NCBI GenBank assembly: GCA_947456815.1
Contig: CANGTL010000006.1
Coordinates: 1-64,000 of the forward strand
DNA from: Flavobacteriaceae bacterium
GTDB taxonomy: Bacteria; Bacteroidota; Bacteroidia; Flavobacteriales; Flavobacteriaceae
Length of the DNA: 64,000 bases
Direction: 5' to 3'
The notes under the pieces were generated by a model, which saw only the letters and a list, made by a program, of their open reading frames with translations, was not told where the DNA came from and ran no database searches. Shown piece by piece: positions 43,987 to 53,927 of the stretch (position 1 is its first letter; each line of letters starts with the position of its first letter). Made by a program: the position numbers and the translations under genes.

Positions 43987-44910
43987 TTAGAAATATCTAG
44001 GCGATTGTGACACTTTTTTCGGGAAATTTAGATCGAACAACAATATAATCTCGTGCGATGAAGGCGTAGTCACTTTTAGGTCTGAAATAATATGGTCATA
44101 AGCGTATCCAATTCTTAAACTTGGATTAATCGCATAATTTACCATCGCTCCAAAACTATCATCTCTTCTATACGTTGCGCCAACTTCAAATTTCTGATTG
44201 AACAAAAAGTTGGTGGAAATATCATACGATACCGGTGCGCCGAACGCTGACTTAATCATGGCAAATGGCTTGAATTTAACATTCTCCGTCAAGTCAAATA
44301 CATAACCTCCTGTTAAGAAATAATGCGAAGTTTCGGTTCCGTATTTTCTTCCGTTAAAATCTAAGTGCTTTGACCGTAGCATGTTCGGAACTGAGAACGC
44401 AACATAGTACTTTTGCGTATAGTAGAACAAGCCCGAACCAATATTCAAAAATGTATTATTGGTATCTTCGGCAAAGGCTGGATCATCAGGATCAGGAACA
44501 TTGCCGTTTCCAATTTCACTAAATAGTCCAACTTTGTGGAAAGTAGCTCCCGCTTTCATTCCAAACGCCAATCGATGTTCACCTCCTAGATTCAAAGTAT
44601 ACGAGAAATCACCATATACGTTGTTTTCCTCAACAGGGCCGATTTTATCTGAGATAATCGACAAACCTACACCCACGTTTTTGCCCACTGGCAAAGAACC
44701 AGAAAGCGAAAATGTTGACGGCGCATCTTCAATGTCAACCCATTGTTTGCGATAAAGCAACCCAAAAGATAAATTCTCTTTCGAACCTGCATATGCCGGA
44801 TTGATAATGTTCATATTATACATATACTGCGTATAATGTGGGTCTTGTTGCGCGTTGGAATCTATTAATGCGAAGACCGTAAGTATAGTAGTAAAAAGGA
44901 TTTTCTTCAT
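43987..44910 (-). CDS. PorP/SprF family type IX secretion membrane protein
   Basis: This 307-residue outer-membrane protein has a signal peptide (MKKILFTTILTVFALIDSNAQ) and the family hallmark QDPHYTQYMYNMNIINPAYAGSKE (shown in part). A beta-barrel of the PorP/SprF type follows (FGLLYRKQWVDIEDAP, IGYAYDHIISDLK). SprF of Flavobacterium johnsoniae is needed for secretion of the SprB adhesin and SprF-like proteins accompany type B cargo. Placed directly after the giant type B protein, it is most likely that protein's dedicated partner. Confidence 0.92.
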   Translation of the reverse strand: MKKILFTTILTVFALIDSNAQQDPHYTQYMYNMNIINPAYAGSKENLSFGLLYRKQWVDIEDAPSTFSLSGSLPVGKNVGVGLSIISDKIGPVEENNVYGDFSYTLNLGGEHRLAFGMKAGATFHKVGLFSEIGNGNVPDPDDPAFAEDTNNTFLNIGSGLFYYTQKYYVAFSVPNMLRSKHLDFNGRKYGTETSHYFLTGGYVFDLTENVKFKPFAMIKSAFGAPVSYDISTNFLFNQKFEVGATYRRDDSFGAMVNYAINPSLRIGYAYDHIISDLKVTTPSSHEIILLFDLNFPKKVSQSPRYF

Positions 44911-44975
44911 TTTAGTATGTTTTGAATGGTTTAATTTGTTGACGACTATGTTGCAACAAAATTTCTACTTTATCT

Positions 44976-47900
44976 TTATAATTCGTGATTAATATATATC
45001 CAACCTGTTTTTGATTTCTCACCATTTCTTTCAATCACGTAGAAATAGGTTCCGTCTGGCAATTCATCTCCGCTGTTGCTTTGACCATACCATTCTTTAG
45101 AGTAATTCGATTTACTGTAAACAATCATTCCGTATCTATTAAAGATTTCAAGTTTGGTAACATTCTGACCTTCTAAATCAAAATAGTCGTTTTTCCCATC
45201 TCCACCATTTGTTCCTTTCGGTGAAATTCCTTTTTGAATGGTACACGCTACTGTTGTTACTGAAATTGGTTTCTCTGTAGAACATCCTTGGTAAGTAATT
45301 TCACAAGTATAATTTCCTGTTTGAGTAACTATTATTGAAGGTCCGCTTTGTCCATTTACTACCACATTTTCGAATTTCCATACAAATGTTGCTGTTTCTA
45401 AATCAAAATCTGCAGATGTAATTGCTAGCGTATAATTACCATTTAAACATCCCGGCAATATTGAAAATTGTGGATTCGAAGCAATTACTACCGTTAGACT
45501 TTGACCTGTTGCACATTGATTGGGAGCAGGCACAAATTCATAAGTTCCACTTTGTGTTGGATCAATAACACTTGGACTCCAAGTTCCTGCTACTCCATTA
45601 GGAGAAGTAGGATCCAAAGTAGGAACAATTCCTCCTGAACATATAGTAGGAATTTCCGCAAAGTCTGAGGTGATACTTGGCAGTACCGTTACGTTTACTG
45701 TAAACGGTAATGCGCATTGCCCAGCATTTGGCGTAAATGTATAACTACCGCTTTGAGTATTGTCGATTAAAGCTGGCAACCAGCTACCATTAACACTATT
45801 CTGAGAAGCCGCTGGCAATTGAGGTGCCGCAGTCCCTGCACAAAAATCATTGATTGGTGCAAAAACAGGGGTAATGTTCGGAGCGGTAATAGTAACATTC
45901 AATGTTTGCGTTGTAGCACATAGTCCAGTATTTGGGGTGAAAACATATGATCCATCAGCTAAATTGTCGATAACTGCTGGAGACCATGTTCCATTTATAC
46001 CGTTTGGAGACGTTCCTGTCAATAATGGAACAGCTGTTTCAAAACAGAAAGGTCCGATTGCAGCAAAGTCTGGTGTTTCTATTGCATTAATAATAATCGA
46101 GAAAGTAGAACTTCCCGCACTTCTACAAAGTGATAGGTCTTCTAAAACACTATAGGTAATAACATAATTCCCTGCAGGAGAACCAGCAACATTTACTACA
46201 CCTGTACTTGCATCAATCACTAAAGTAGCAGGGTTTGCACTATACGTTCCACCATTTGTAAATCCTGTAATAGAAGTGTCTGGGCTTATGTCTGCATCAC
46301 TGTTACAAACAGGCGTAGTGTATGTGATCGTCGTTACTGGAGCATTCACAAGTTCTGGTTGGATAGTTACATTTAGAAACGAAGTACAATTAGTTGTAAT
46401 ATCTTGAACATTGATTACATGAGGTCCAAGAGGAACATTGTTGAATGTCGTTGTGAATTGCCATGGTCCTCCGTCAATGTTATATTGATATACAAACGAT
46501 GAGAATGGCGCATAAAGTCCTACGTTTGAGTAGTCTTCTGGATCTATTGCTGTCCAATCTGCTGGGTTCCAAGTTGTACTAGGAATTGTAGCAGTTGCAT
46601 TTCTTCTGTAGGTATAACCTGGTTCATTATTAGGAGTGAAATCAGTATCATCAGTTCTTCCCCATATATCTACAAGGACATCTGCACTAGTAGTTAATCT
46701 GATATTGTCATTCGTATTAACTCCAGCGCAAGATGCAAATACTTGGTCTGGCAATACACCGCCTTGATTTGGACTTGTGCTTACTTTTATTACATTGGTT
46801 TCATTAACGCCAATAGTTCCAGTTAGCGCGATATCACAATTTATAGAAGGATCTGAATTGCCATTATTATAAATTTTCAGCTTATAATTACTCAAATCAA
46901 TTGGCGCATTAGTCGCATTATACAATTCGACATAAGTCAGCGATCCTAAATTAGAGTCTGTTACTTCCGAAATAAATAAATTACTTGGCACAACGCCGCC
47001 TGGAGAAACTGGAGATGTTACCTCTATTGTTCCTGTTGTGGTTACACAAGTTGGCTGCGTAATATTAACTGTTGGAGGTTGGATGCCAAATACATTTACG
47101 GTAAAATTACCTTCTTCAATACAAGAACCAAATTGCGCATAGATATAAATTGTTTGCGTTGAACTTATTACAGTACCTGGGGCTATAATAGTACCCGTAC
47201 CCGTTGGTCCGCCTGGTGCTGTATAATAAGTATTGTTTGCTGGTAAAGGAAGCAGTGTGAAATTATTACAATCTGAAACGCTACTTTGTGGAAAAAGATC
47301 CAATGTTTCAATTGTAATATTGAAAGTACTCTCTGCAACACATAATCCTGATGTTCCATAAATAAACAGCGGTTGCGAGGTGGATATGATATCCCCTCCA
47401 AGACCACTATACATTGTACCTGTTCCTGCTGCTCCCGTGTAATAATTAAATGGAGAAGATAAAGCTGGTAAGGTATAGGAATCACAAGAAAACACAGGGT
47501 TAGGAGTCGGTGCCGTTAATACGTCTTGTATCTCAACTGTAAAACTAATTTCGTAGGTACAAGCAGGAACTGTCGTAGTTTCAGCATATACATAAATTGT
47601 TCTTATTCCTAAATCAGTAATTGGGATTGATGGATCAATAGGTCCTACTCCCCCTGTTTGAGAAAAATAATTCCCTACCGTAAGTGCCGGTAATGTGTAG
47701 GTTTGACAAGCAACCACATTTGACATCGGAGGTATAATAACTTCATTTACACGCAATAAAACGTTTTCAGTTTTTGTTGCTGTTTGTCCTCCACATCCAC
47801 TATATAAAGCTTGAGCCGTCATATTGGTAGTTTCCGAAACGCATACATTTATAGTTGGTTCACTGCTATAAAATTCTCCATCTTTCAACCATGAAAACTC

Positions 47901-50900
47901 CACATTTGAATTTCCGTCAGGTGTAAATCTCCACGCTTCATCATGAGCTTCCCATTGTCCAGTATTTCTGTCAGGTGGCCAATGCGCTATAGTTCCCGCT
48001 GCATTCTGAACTCCAATTACTCCTCGTCCTCCATTCCATCCGGTACAAGAAACTCTGTCTTGAACGTATACTTCAATTATGTTAGAAGTTTCATACAATA
48101 CAATTTGACTAGTTTGTAATGGTAAAGTTAGATTACAGCTAAATTGGGCAATGTTATAATAATTTACAACGAATGCTCTACAAGGCGCTTCACCTAAAAT
48201 CTGATAGTTAATACTTCTTTGAATCGGAGCGGTATCTACCGCTGGATTGATGTCTTGATAAACGCCATAAATAGCATTTAGAATTGGCATTGTAGGATCT
48301 GGTAATGATTGAGTATATGACCAAGGACAATTTGAATTTGCAGCTTGAGTATTAAACGTCAAAACTCCATTAGATCCGACATTTACTGTTGGATAATTAA
48401 CCCCGTAGAAACAGAAGTTAAATGGCAAAGTAAATGGAGCCGACCAAACATCGTCTGTTGTTACTGGTAGTTGCGTTCCTCCCGTAAACGGAAAAGGTGG
48501 AGCAAACAAAACCGGCAAAACAGTATATGTTGAAGTGTCTTTAGAATCCGTAAATTCTGCTACCAAATCCACACAACTTTCACCTGGACACAAATCAATA
48601 ACACCAGGACTTGTGGTAGTTACATCAATATCAACACTAGCACAAACTGCTGGAGGAAGTGCTATAAAGAAAGTTTTGGGTCCGGTCCAAAAACTCTTGT
48701 CACTATCAGAACAAATACTTCGAACATAAAACTCATAAAAACCAGGTGCTAAAGTATTCGTATTTACGGTTACAACTCCAGCCACGGCCGGTCCGCTTGT
48801 TATAGTGCCAGATGATGCGCTTCCTGGAACTGGCCCTAGAGGGGCTTGAAAAATATACTCCCATTGGGTTGCCGTTCCTGCCTCTGTCCAAAATAAATTA
48901 GCTGTTGGCTCATTTGGGTTTGTTGACCCTAAGCCTGTTGGCTGAGGACAAGTTGGAGGCGTACAGAAATTGAAAGGTCCCGTCCATGTACTTACTCCAT
49001 TTACTCCGCCACAAACACTTCTTACATAATAATCGTAACAAGTATTTGGTGTTAACCCAGTTGCCAAGTATGGATTTGCTGTAACTGTTGTTCCTACTTG
49101 CGTCACTGCTGGTGCTGGTGAACCCGTAGCTTGAATGGAAATTTGCCACTCGGTTACTGGACTATTTACATTATTCGTCCAACCCAGATTTACATTGAAT
49201 GGACTTTGTGTTGGGTTAAACGGAGTGATTAAAGTTGCAGTTTGAGCAGAAGGCTTGTAACAAGAAGGTGTTGTAGTTACGTTCCTTGGTCCTACGGGAT
49301 TACTTATGAATGGATCGCAATTTCCTCTTATGTAAAAGGAATAAGGCGTTTCAGGTGTTAAGCCCGTAAAAACATAACTGAAAGAATTAGCATCAAGTTG
49401 CAAAAACCCTGGCGTTCCTGTAGTGACAGAAACAAATCCTGTTTGATCTATAGTAGGTGCTGGTGATCCTTGCGGAAGTGCAAAAATCTGCCAAGCTGTG
49501 GTAGTGGCTACACTGTCCCAAGTTAAAGTTACTGAAAAAGCACCCAATGTATTAGAAGAAAGAGCAGTTGGCTTAAAACATGCTGGTGCAGTCGTGAATG
49601 CTCTAGGCCCTGCCCATGTACTTAATCCGTTTACTCCCCCACAATCTGTTCTTACATAATAAACATAATTGGTTTCAGGAGTCAAAGCCGGTAAAGTATA
49701 ATTAAATGGGTTTGAAGTAGCTTCAACCCAACCTGTTGACCCTGCCGTTGGCGCTGGAGAACCAGCTGGCAATACTAAAACTTGCCATGCCGTTGCTCCT
49801 GCATTTGTCCAATTAAAAGTTGCTCCTGTTGTAGTAATTGCTGAGACTCCCAATCCTGTTGGTTTCGGACAGGCAATTCCCGTGGTAAATGGCCTTGGTC
49901 CCGCAGGTGTACTAAGAATACCGCCACCACAATCTGTTCTTATATAATATTCATAACCTGTTTCTGGAATCAACGGTGCTCCATTATAAAGATAAGGCGG
50001 TGCTGTAACAGCTAAAATGCCCCATCTTATATCATCTGCAGCTGGCTCCGGTTCTGTTGCCAACTGTACAATTATTTGCCAAGCCGTTCCAGTAGGATTG
50101 GTCCAACCAAAAGTAGCCCCAAACGGCGTTATTGCCGTTGCGGTTAAGGCCGTTGGTTTCGGACATTGCTCTTTCGTTCTAAAATTAGTTCCTGTAGTCC
50201 ATTCACTAGGACCGTTTACAGAACACAAAGCTTGAACATATACCGTATAATTTGTATCAGGTAATAAATTGGCTGGTGGGCCTGTAATATTAAATGATAC
50301 GGTTGGGCCTGCTCCTGTTGTTGTGTACATTGGAGCTGTAGTCAACGTTGGGGCTGGTGATCCTTGAGGCACCACATAAATTCCCCATCCAGTAGTTGTA
50401 GTAGTAGAGCTTCCAGCTACATTCCAAGTAACAATGGCACTATTAAAAGTAATTCCTGCTCCTGCTGGAACCGTAGGGTTTGCTGTTGGTCGCAAGCACA
50501 TTGGGTTAAGGCAATCAACCATTCCGGTGTATAATGGGGTTCCAATAGAAGTTTGTCCGTTGGTGGTTAACGCATATAACGTCTGACCAAAATTATTTCT
50601 TACCGCTACACGAATTTCATCAGGGAAATTACCGCCAACGCTCCAAAATAACTCAAACGGCAAATTGGTACAAAGCGCAACAGGAACAGTAACTGGACCA
50701 ACTCCTGTAATTGTTGCTCCTAATGTTGCAAGTACTACACCGTTTTGTCTCACTTCCATTCTTCCGCCTTCCCATCCGCCTACAAGGTCAGACAAAACAA
50801 ACTCATAATTACATTGATTTGCAAGTTCACAAAGTGTTGTAGTAAATAAGAACGGCCCAGACCATGGACTAAAAAGCCCATCTCCGCAAGCTGCTCTTAC

Positions 50901-52445
50901 CCAATACTGGTAAGCTGTTCCTGCCGTCAATGGTGCTCCATCAAGAGTCGCATTCATTAAGTAATTCGTGTTAACCGTGGTGGCTGTACCAGCTCCAGTC
51001 GGAACATCAGCTCCTGCTGTTTGAACCGCTACCTCCCATGCTGTTGCTGTACTTCCTGCTCCGTTAACCCAAGTAGCATTGGCACTTGTTGGCCCAATAT
51101 TGGTTGTAGTACTTGGTGCTGTCTGAGGACAAGTTGCTTGTTGTATGGTTAACGTATACGGAAATGTTGGTGTCGCTGTTGTAGAAGAAATTACTATATA
51201 ATATGTTTGTCCTGCTACTACAGCAAGAGAAGGAATTACTCTAATATTAGAAGTTGCGTTTCCTACCCCGGCAATACACGTCGTTCCAACACTTGCGCAA
51301 CTATTATAGACAAATACTCCCGTATTGGTGGATCCATTTGGATTCATCGAAATGAAAATATTGCCTGGTGCAGTCGGTGTGTACGAATAAACTACGTCAT
51401 TACCTCCCAAAAATCCTGCGCCAGCGCCGCAAAGTGCTGCTCCACCAGGAGATCCAAAGATGATATTATTTCCATAAATACTAGTGTTGCTTGAATCCGA
51501 ATAAGGAATTGATGGCGCAACTATTGGCTCTGAACATGTTCTTCCTAATGGCAAAGTATTCCAATTGAAAGGTCCAACCCAATTACTGTTTGAGTCGGCA
51601 CAAACCGCGCGTACGTAAAACTGATATGCCGTATTAGCTAATAATCCAGTAGCCTCATAACGTCGACGCGGAGCATTAGTATTGGTAAAAACAGGAGAAA
51701 TAACTACGTTTGGCGCCGGCACATCAATTGTAAATCCAGCCGGACCATATTGTACTTGAAAAGTTGTGTTTGTACTGGTCCACTCTAGTCGAGTAGTAGT
51801 CGCGCCAATTACAGGAGTGCCCAATGGTGCTACTGGATCTAAGCATCTTTCTACAATTTTCACATCGTCTACTAACCATCTATCTCCGCCGGTTGCGCCG
51901 GTTGGTTGTGTAAACACTTTTACAAAGGCCAAATAACGTTGACCAGTAAAAGCCAAATTGATTACTTTTTCTTCGTAATCTAACTGATCAGAAGTTAAGG
52001 TACTCAATTCTGATTCTGTATATTCAATAACAAGCGTGTATTGAGACAAATCTGCAGGATCTGCTGCTGAAGAGGCGCGAATTTGATACTTCGTCCCGGT
52101 GTCTCCAGCTAAGGTTTGTCTTGTAAAAAAGCGCAGTTGGCTATTTGCTAGGATATTTCGTTGTGGCGTGATTAACCATTCTTCGGCCAAAACGCCTGCA
52201 CCAGTATTCTCGCGATTTACGAATGCAGCTTTTGCGCCGCCGTTTGCGGGAAATGGGGCAATAACATTTTGCCAATTAATTCCTGTGTTGGTTCGGTTAT
52301 CTTTTACTAACCAGTTACCAGACGTCAACGCCCATACTCCAGATGCATCTGCTGTATTGGGTGCAGCTTCAAAATCTTCAAACAATTGTGAATAGCTCAG
52401 AAGGGAAGAAAAAGACAACAAAAAGATGAAAATAAATTTTTTCAT
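44976..52445 (-). CDS. giant fibronectin-type-III adhesin with T9SS type B sorting domain
   Basis: This protein of about 2489 residues has a signal peptide (MKKFIFIFLLSFSSLLSYSQ) and a choice-of-anchor J region (about 20-195). About eight fibronectin type III modules (200-1270) begin with CxKPT/CPQPT motifs and end near YYVRTDCGG, with two inserted beta domains. A nidogen-like region (1273-1560), Ig/HYR-like repeats, a lamin-tail-like domain (about 1815-1985) and three similar 75-80-residue modules (2130-2320) follow. The type B CTD (about 2400-2489: ISPKGTNGGDGKNDYFDLEG ... WIYINHEL) closes it. It is exported by the T9SS and probably binds surfaces, sugars or other cells. The ATG at 52445 lies after a TAAATTTG box. 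It is the first gene of the adhesin-sprF-porE-like operon. Confidence 0.9.
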   Translation of the reverse strand: MKKFIFIFLLSFSSLLSYSQLFEDFEAAPNTADASGVWALTSGNWLVKDNRTNTGINWQNVIAPFPANGGAKAAFVNRENTGAGVLAEEWLITPQRNILANSQLRFFTRQTLAGDTGTKYQIRASSAADPADLSQYTLVIEYTESELSTLTSDQLDYEEKVINLAFTGQRYLAFVKVFTQPTGATGGDRWLVDDVKIVERCLDPVAPLGTPVIGATTTRLEWTSTNTTFQVQYGPAGFTIDVPAPNVVISPVFTNTNAPRRRYEATGLLANTAYQFYVRAVCADSNSNWVGPFNWNTLPLGRTCSEPIVAPSIPYSDSSNTSIYGNNIIFGSPGGAALCGAGAGFLGGNDVVYSYTPTAPGNIFISMNPNGSTNTGVFVYNSCASVGTTCIAGVGNATSNIRVIPSLAVVAGQTYYIVISSTTATPTFPYTLTIQQATCPQTAPSTTTNIGPTSANATWVNGAGSTATAWEVAVQTAGADVPTGAGTATTVNTNYLMNATLDGAPLTAGTAYQYWVRAACGDGLFSPWSGPFLFTTTLCELANQCNYEFVLSDLVGGWEGGRMEVRQNGVVLATLGATITGVGPVTVPVALCTNLPFELFWSVGGNFPDEIRVAVRNNFGQTLYALTTNGQTSIGTPLYTGMVDCLNPMCLRPTANPTVPAGAGITFNSAIVTWNVAGSSTTTTTGWGIYVVPQGSPAPTLTTAPMYTTTGAGPTVSFNITGPPANLLPDTNYTVYVQALCSVNGPSEWTTGTNFRTKEQCPKPTALTATAITPFGATFGWTNPTGTAWQIIVQLATEPEPAADDIRWGILAVTAPPYLYNGAPLIPETGYEYYIRTDCGGGILSTPAGPRPFTTGIACPKPTGLGVSAITTTGATFNWTNAGATAWQVLVLPAGSPAPTAGSTGWVEATSNPFNYTLPALTPETNYVYYVRTDCGGVNGLSTWAGPRAFTTAPACFKPTALSSNTLGAFSVTLTWDSVATTTAWQIFALPQGSPAPTIDQTGFVSVTTGTPGFLQLDANSFSYVFTGLTPETPYSFYIRGNCDPFISNPVGPRNVTTTPSCYKPSAQTATLITPFNPTQSPFNVNLGWTNNVNSPVTEWQISIQATGSPAPAVTQVGTTVTANPYLATGLTPNTCYDYYVRSVCGGVNGVSTWTGPFNFCTPPTCPQPTGLGSTNPNEPTANLFWTEAGTATQWEYIFQAPLGPVPGSASSGTITSGPAVAGVVTVNTNTLAPGFYEFYVRSICSDSDKSFWTGPKTFFIALPPAVCASVDIDVTTTSPGVIDLCPGESCVDLVAEFTDSKDTSTYTVLPVLFAPPFPFTGGTQLPVTTDDVWSAPFTLPFNFCFYGVNYPTVNVGSNGVLTFNTQAANSNCPWSYTQSLPDPTMPILNAIYGVYQDINPAVDTAPIQRSINYQILGEAPCRAFVVNYYNIAQFSCNLTLPLQTSQIVLYETSNIIEVYVQDRVSCTGWNGGRGVIGVQNAAGTIAHWPPDRNTGQWEAHDEAWRFTPDGNSNVEFSWLKDGEFYSSEPTINVCVSETTNMTAQALYSGCGGQTATKTENVLLRVNEVIIPPMSNVVACQTYTLPALTVGNYFSQTGGVGPIDPSIPITDLGIRTIYVYAETTTVPACTYEISFTVEIQDVLTAPTPNPVFSCDSYTLPALSSPFNYYTGAAGTGTMYSGLGGDIISTSQPLFIYGTSGLCVAESTFNITIETLDLFPQSSVSDCNNFTLLPLPANNTYYTAPGGPTGTGTIIAPGTVISSTQTIYIYAQFGSCIEEGNFTVNVFGIQPPTVNITQPTCVTTTGTIEVTSPVSPGGVVPSNLFISEVTDSNLGSLTYVELYNATNAPIDLSNYKLKIYNNGNSDPSINCDIALTGTIGVNETNVIKVSTSPNQGGVLPDQVFASCAGVNTNDNIRLTTSADVLVDIWGRTDDTDFTPNNEPGYTYRRNATATIPSTTWNPADWTAIDPEDYSNVGLYAPFSSFVYQYNIDGGPWQFTTTFNNVPLGPHVINVQDITTNCTSFLNVTIQPELVNAPVTTITYTTPVCNSDADISPDTSITGFTNGGTYSANPATLVIDASTGVVNVAGSPAGNYVITYSVLEDLSLCRSAGSSTFSIIINAIETPDFAAIGPFCFETAVPLLTGTSPNGINGTWSPAVIDNLADGSYVFTPNTGLCATTQTLNVTITAPNITPVFAPINDFCAGTAAPQLPAASQNSVNGSWLPALIDNTQSGSYTFTPNAGQCALPFTVNVTVLPSITSDFAEIPTICSGGIVPTLDPTSPNGVAGTWSPSVIDPTQSGTYEFVPAPNQCATGQSLTVVIASNPQFSILPGCLNGNYTLAITSADFDLETATFVWKFENVVVNGQSGPSIIVTQTGNYTCEITYQGCSTEKPISVTTVACTIQKGISPKGTNGGDGKNDYFDLEGQNVTKLEIFNRYGMIVYSKSNYSKEWYGQSNSGDELPDGTYFYVIERNGEKSKTGWIYINHEL

Positions 52446-52493
52446 AAAATGAAAATTTAGTTGGTTTATTATAGTTTTGTGATTTTCGAGCAC

Positions 52494-52501
52494 CAAATTT
52501 A
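52494..52501 (-). promoter_or_regulatory. -7 promoter box of the adhesin operon
   Basis: The reverse strand reads TAAATTTG. It lies downstream of an in-frame earlier start at 52505, which it therefore rules out, and gives a 42-base leader to the ATG at 52445. Confidence 0.6.
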
Positions 52502-52607
52502 ACAAAATTTATGAAAGCATTAGGATAATTTTGTTTTTTAACGATTTTGCGGAATAAAAGTCCGTTTTAAACTCGAAAATAAATGCATCATAAGCATTCT
52601 AAATCAC

Positions 52608-52615
52608 TAGTTTTG
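52608..52615 (+). promoter_or_regulatory. -7 promoter box of hflX
   Basis: TAGTTTTG lies 16 bases upstream of the hflX ATG. Confidence 0.6.
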
Positions 52616-52631
52616 CAACATAACTTGAAAT

Positions 52632-53876
52632 ATGTTAGAAAAAGAAACCATCCAGTTTGAAAAGACAGTAATTGTCGGAATTGTTACTCAAAATCAGTCC
52701 GAAGATAAGCTCACGGAGTATTTAGACGAATTAGAGTTTTTGACCTTTACCGCCGGAGGAGAAGTTGTCAAGAGATTCTTCCAAAAAATGGAGCGCCCAA
52801 ATCCGAAGACTTTTCTTGGTACAGGCAAAATGGAGGAAATCAACCTTTATGTAAAAGAACATAAAATTTCTACAGTGATATTCGACGATGAATTATCGCC
52901 CTCTCAACAAAAAAATATTACAAAAATTCTCGACTGTAAAGTGCTTGACCGAACCAATTTGATTTTGGATATTTTCGCTCAGCGAGCGGAGACTTCTTAT
53001 GCAAGAACACAGGTTGAATTAGCACAATGTCAATATTTGCTGCCTCGACTATCGGGAATGTGGACCCACTTGGAAAGACAAAAAGGAGGAATTGGAATGC
53101 GTGGGCCGGGAGAAACCGAAATCGAAACCGACCGGCGAATAGTAAGAGATCGCATTGCTTTACTAAAAGAGAAAATCAAAGTTATCGACAAACAAATGTC
53201 TGTCCAGCGGAGTAATCGTGGCGCGATGGTACGCGTTGCTTTAGTTGGTTATACCAATGTTGGAAAATCTACTTTGATGAATGTGATTAGCAAAAGTGAA
53301 GTGTTTGTGGAAAATAAATTATTTGCGACGCTAGACACCACTGTTCGGAAAGTAGTTATCAAGAACTTACCGTTTTTACTTTCAGATACGGTTGGTTTTA
53401 TTCGTAAGTTGCCAACGCAATTGGTTGATTCTTTCAAAAGCACCTTGGATGAAGTTCGTGAAGCGGATTTATTACTACATGTCGTTGATATTTCACACCC
53501 AGATTTCGAAGACCATATTGCTTCTGTAAATCAGACTTTAGTTGATATTAAAAGCAACGAAAAGCCAACAATCATGGTGTTTAACAAAATAGACGCTTAT
53601 CAAAATCTAACGATTGATGATGATGATTTGATTACAGAAAAAACAAAAAGGCATTATACTCTTGAGGAATGGAAACAAACCTGGATGAGTGACGTTGGCG
53701 AAAAAAATGCACTTTTTATTTCGGCTACTCATAAAGAAAATCTTGAAGTTTTTAGAGAGCGTGTTTATGAAGCTGTCCGACAAATTCACATTACGCGTTT
53801 TCCTTACAATAAGTTTCTCTACCCAGACTATCATGATGTAATTGAAAACGAAGACACAAGCCAAGAAGGCGAATAG
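52632..53876 (+). CDS. hflX: GTPase HflX
   Basis: This 414-residue protein has the HflX N-terminal domain (LEFLTFTAGGEVVKRFFQ, NPKTFLGTGKMEEI) and a glycine-rich linker (GGIGMRGPGETEIETDRR). Its GTPase domain has G1 GYTNVGKST, G3 DTVGFIRKLP and G4 NKID. It binds the 50S subunit and splits stalled or heat-damaged ribosomes. Length and motifs are normal. It is divergent from the adhesin operon and followed by a bidirectional terminator. Confidence 0.96.
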   Translation: MLEKETIQFEKTVIVGIVTQNQSEDKLTEYLDELEFLTFTAGGEVVKRFFQKMERPNPKTFLGTGKMEEINLYVKEHKISTVIFDDELSPSQQKNITKILDCKVLDRTNLILDIFAQRAETSYARTQVELAQCQYLLPRLSGMWTHLERQKGGIGMRGPGETEIETDRRIVRDRIALLKEKIKVIDKQMSVQRSNRGAMVRVALVGYTNVGKSTLMNVISKSEVFVENKLFATLDTTVRKVVIKNLPFLLSDTVGFIRKLPTQLVDSFKSTLDEVREADLLLHVVDISHPDFEDHIASVNQTLVDIKSNEKPTIMVFNKIDAYQNLTIDDDDLITEKTKRHYTLEEWKQTWMSDVGEKNALFISATHKENLEVFRERVYEAVRQIHITRFPYNKFLYPDYHDVIENEDTSQEGE

Positions 53877-53883
53877 ACGAAGC

Positions 53884-53923
53884 AATAAAAAAGCCCTTAA
53901 ATTTCTTAAAGGGCTTTTTTATT
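53884..53923. terminator. bidirectional terminator
   Basis: AATAAAAAAGCCCTTAA and TTAAAGGGCTTTTTTATT pair with one bulged base. It ends hflX and the convergent DUF3078 gene. Confidence 0.9.
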
Positions 53924-53927
53924 CATA

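Noticed and set aside
47183..49149. Repetitive DNA in the adhesin as a possible CRISPR array
   Set aside because: The repeats are protein modules of about 95 residues within one open frame, with no short identical direct repeats.
51207..51494. Forward ORFs opposite the giant adhesin (also near 52099, 50017, 45850)
   Set aside because: They lie antisense to a continuous domain-rich reading frame and have no recognisable features, so they are shadows of the adhesin's codon bias.
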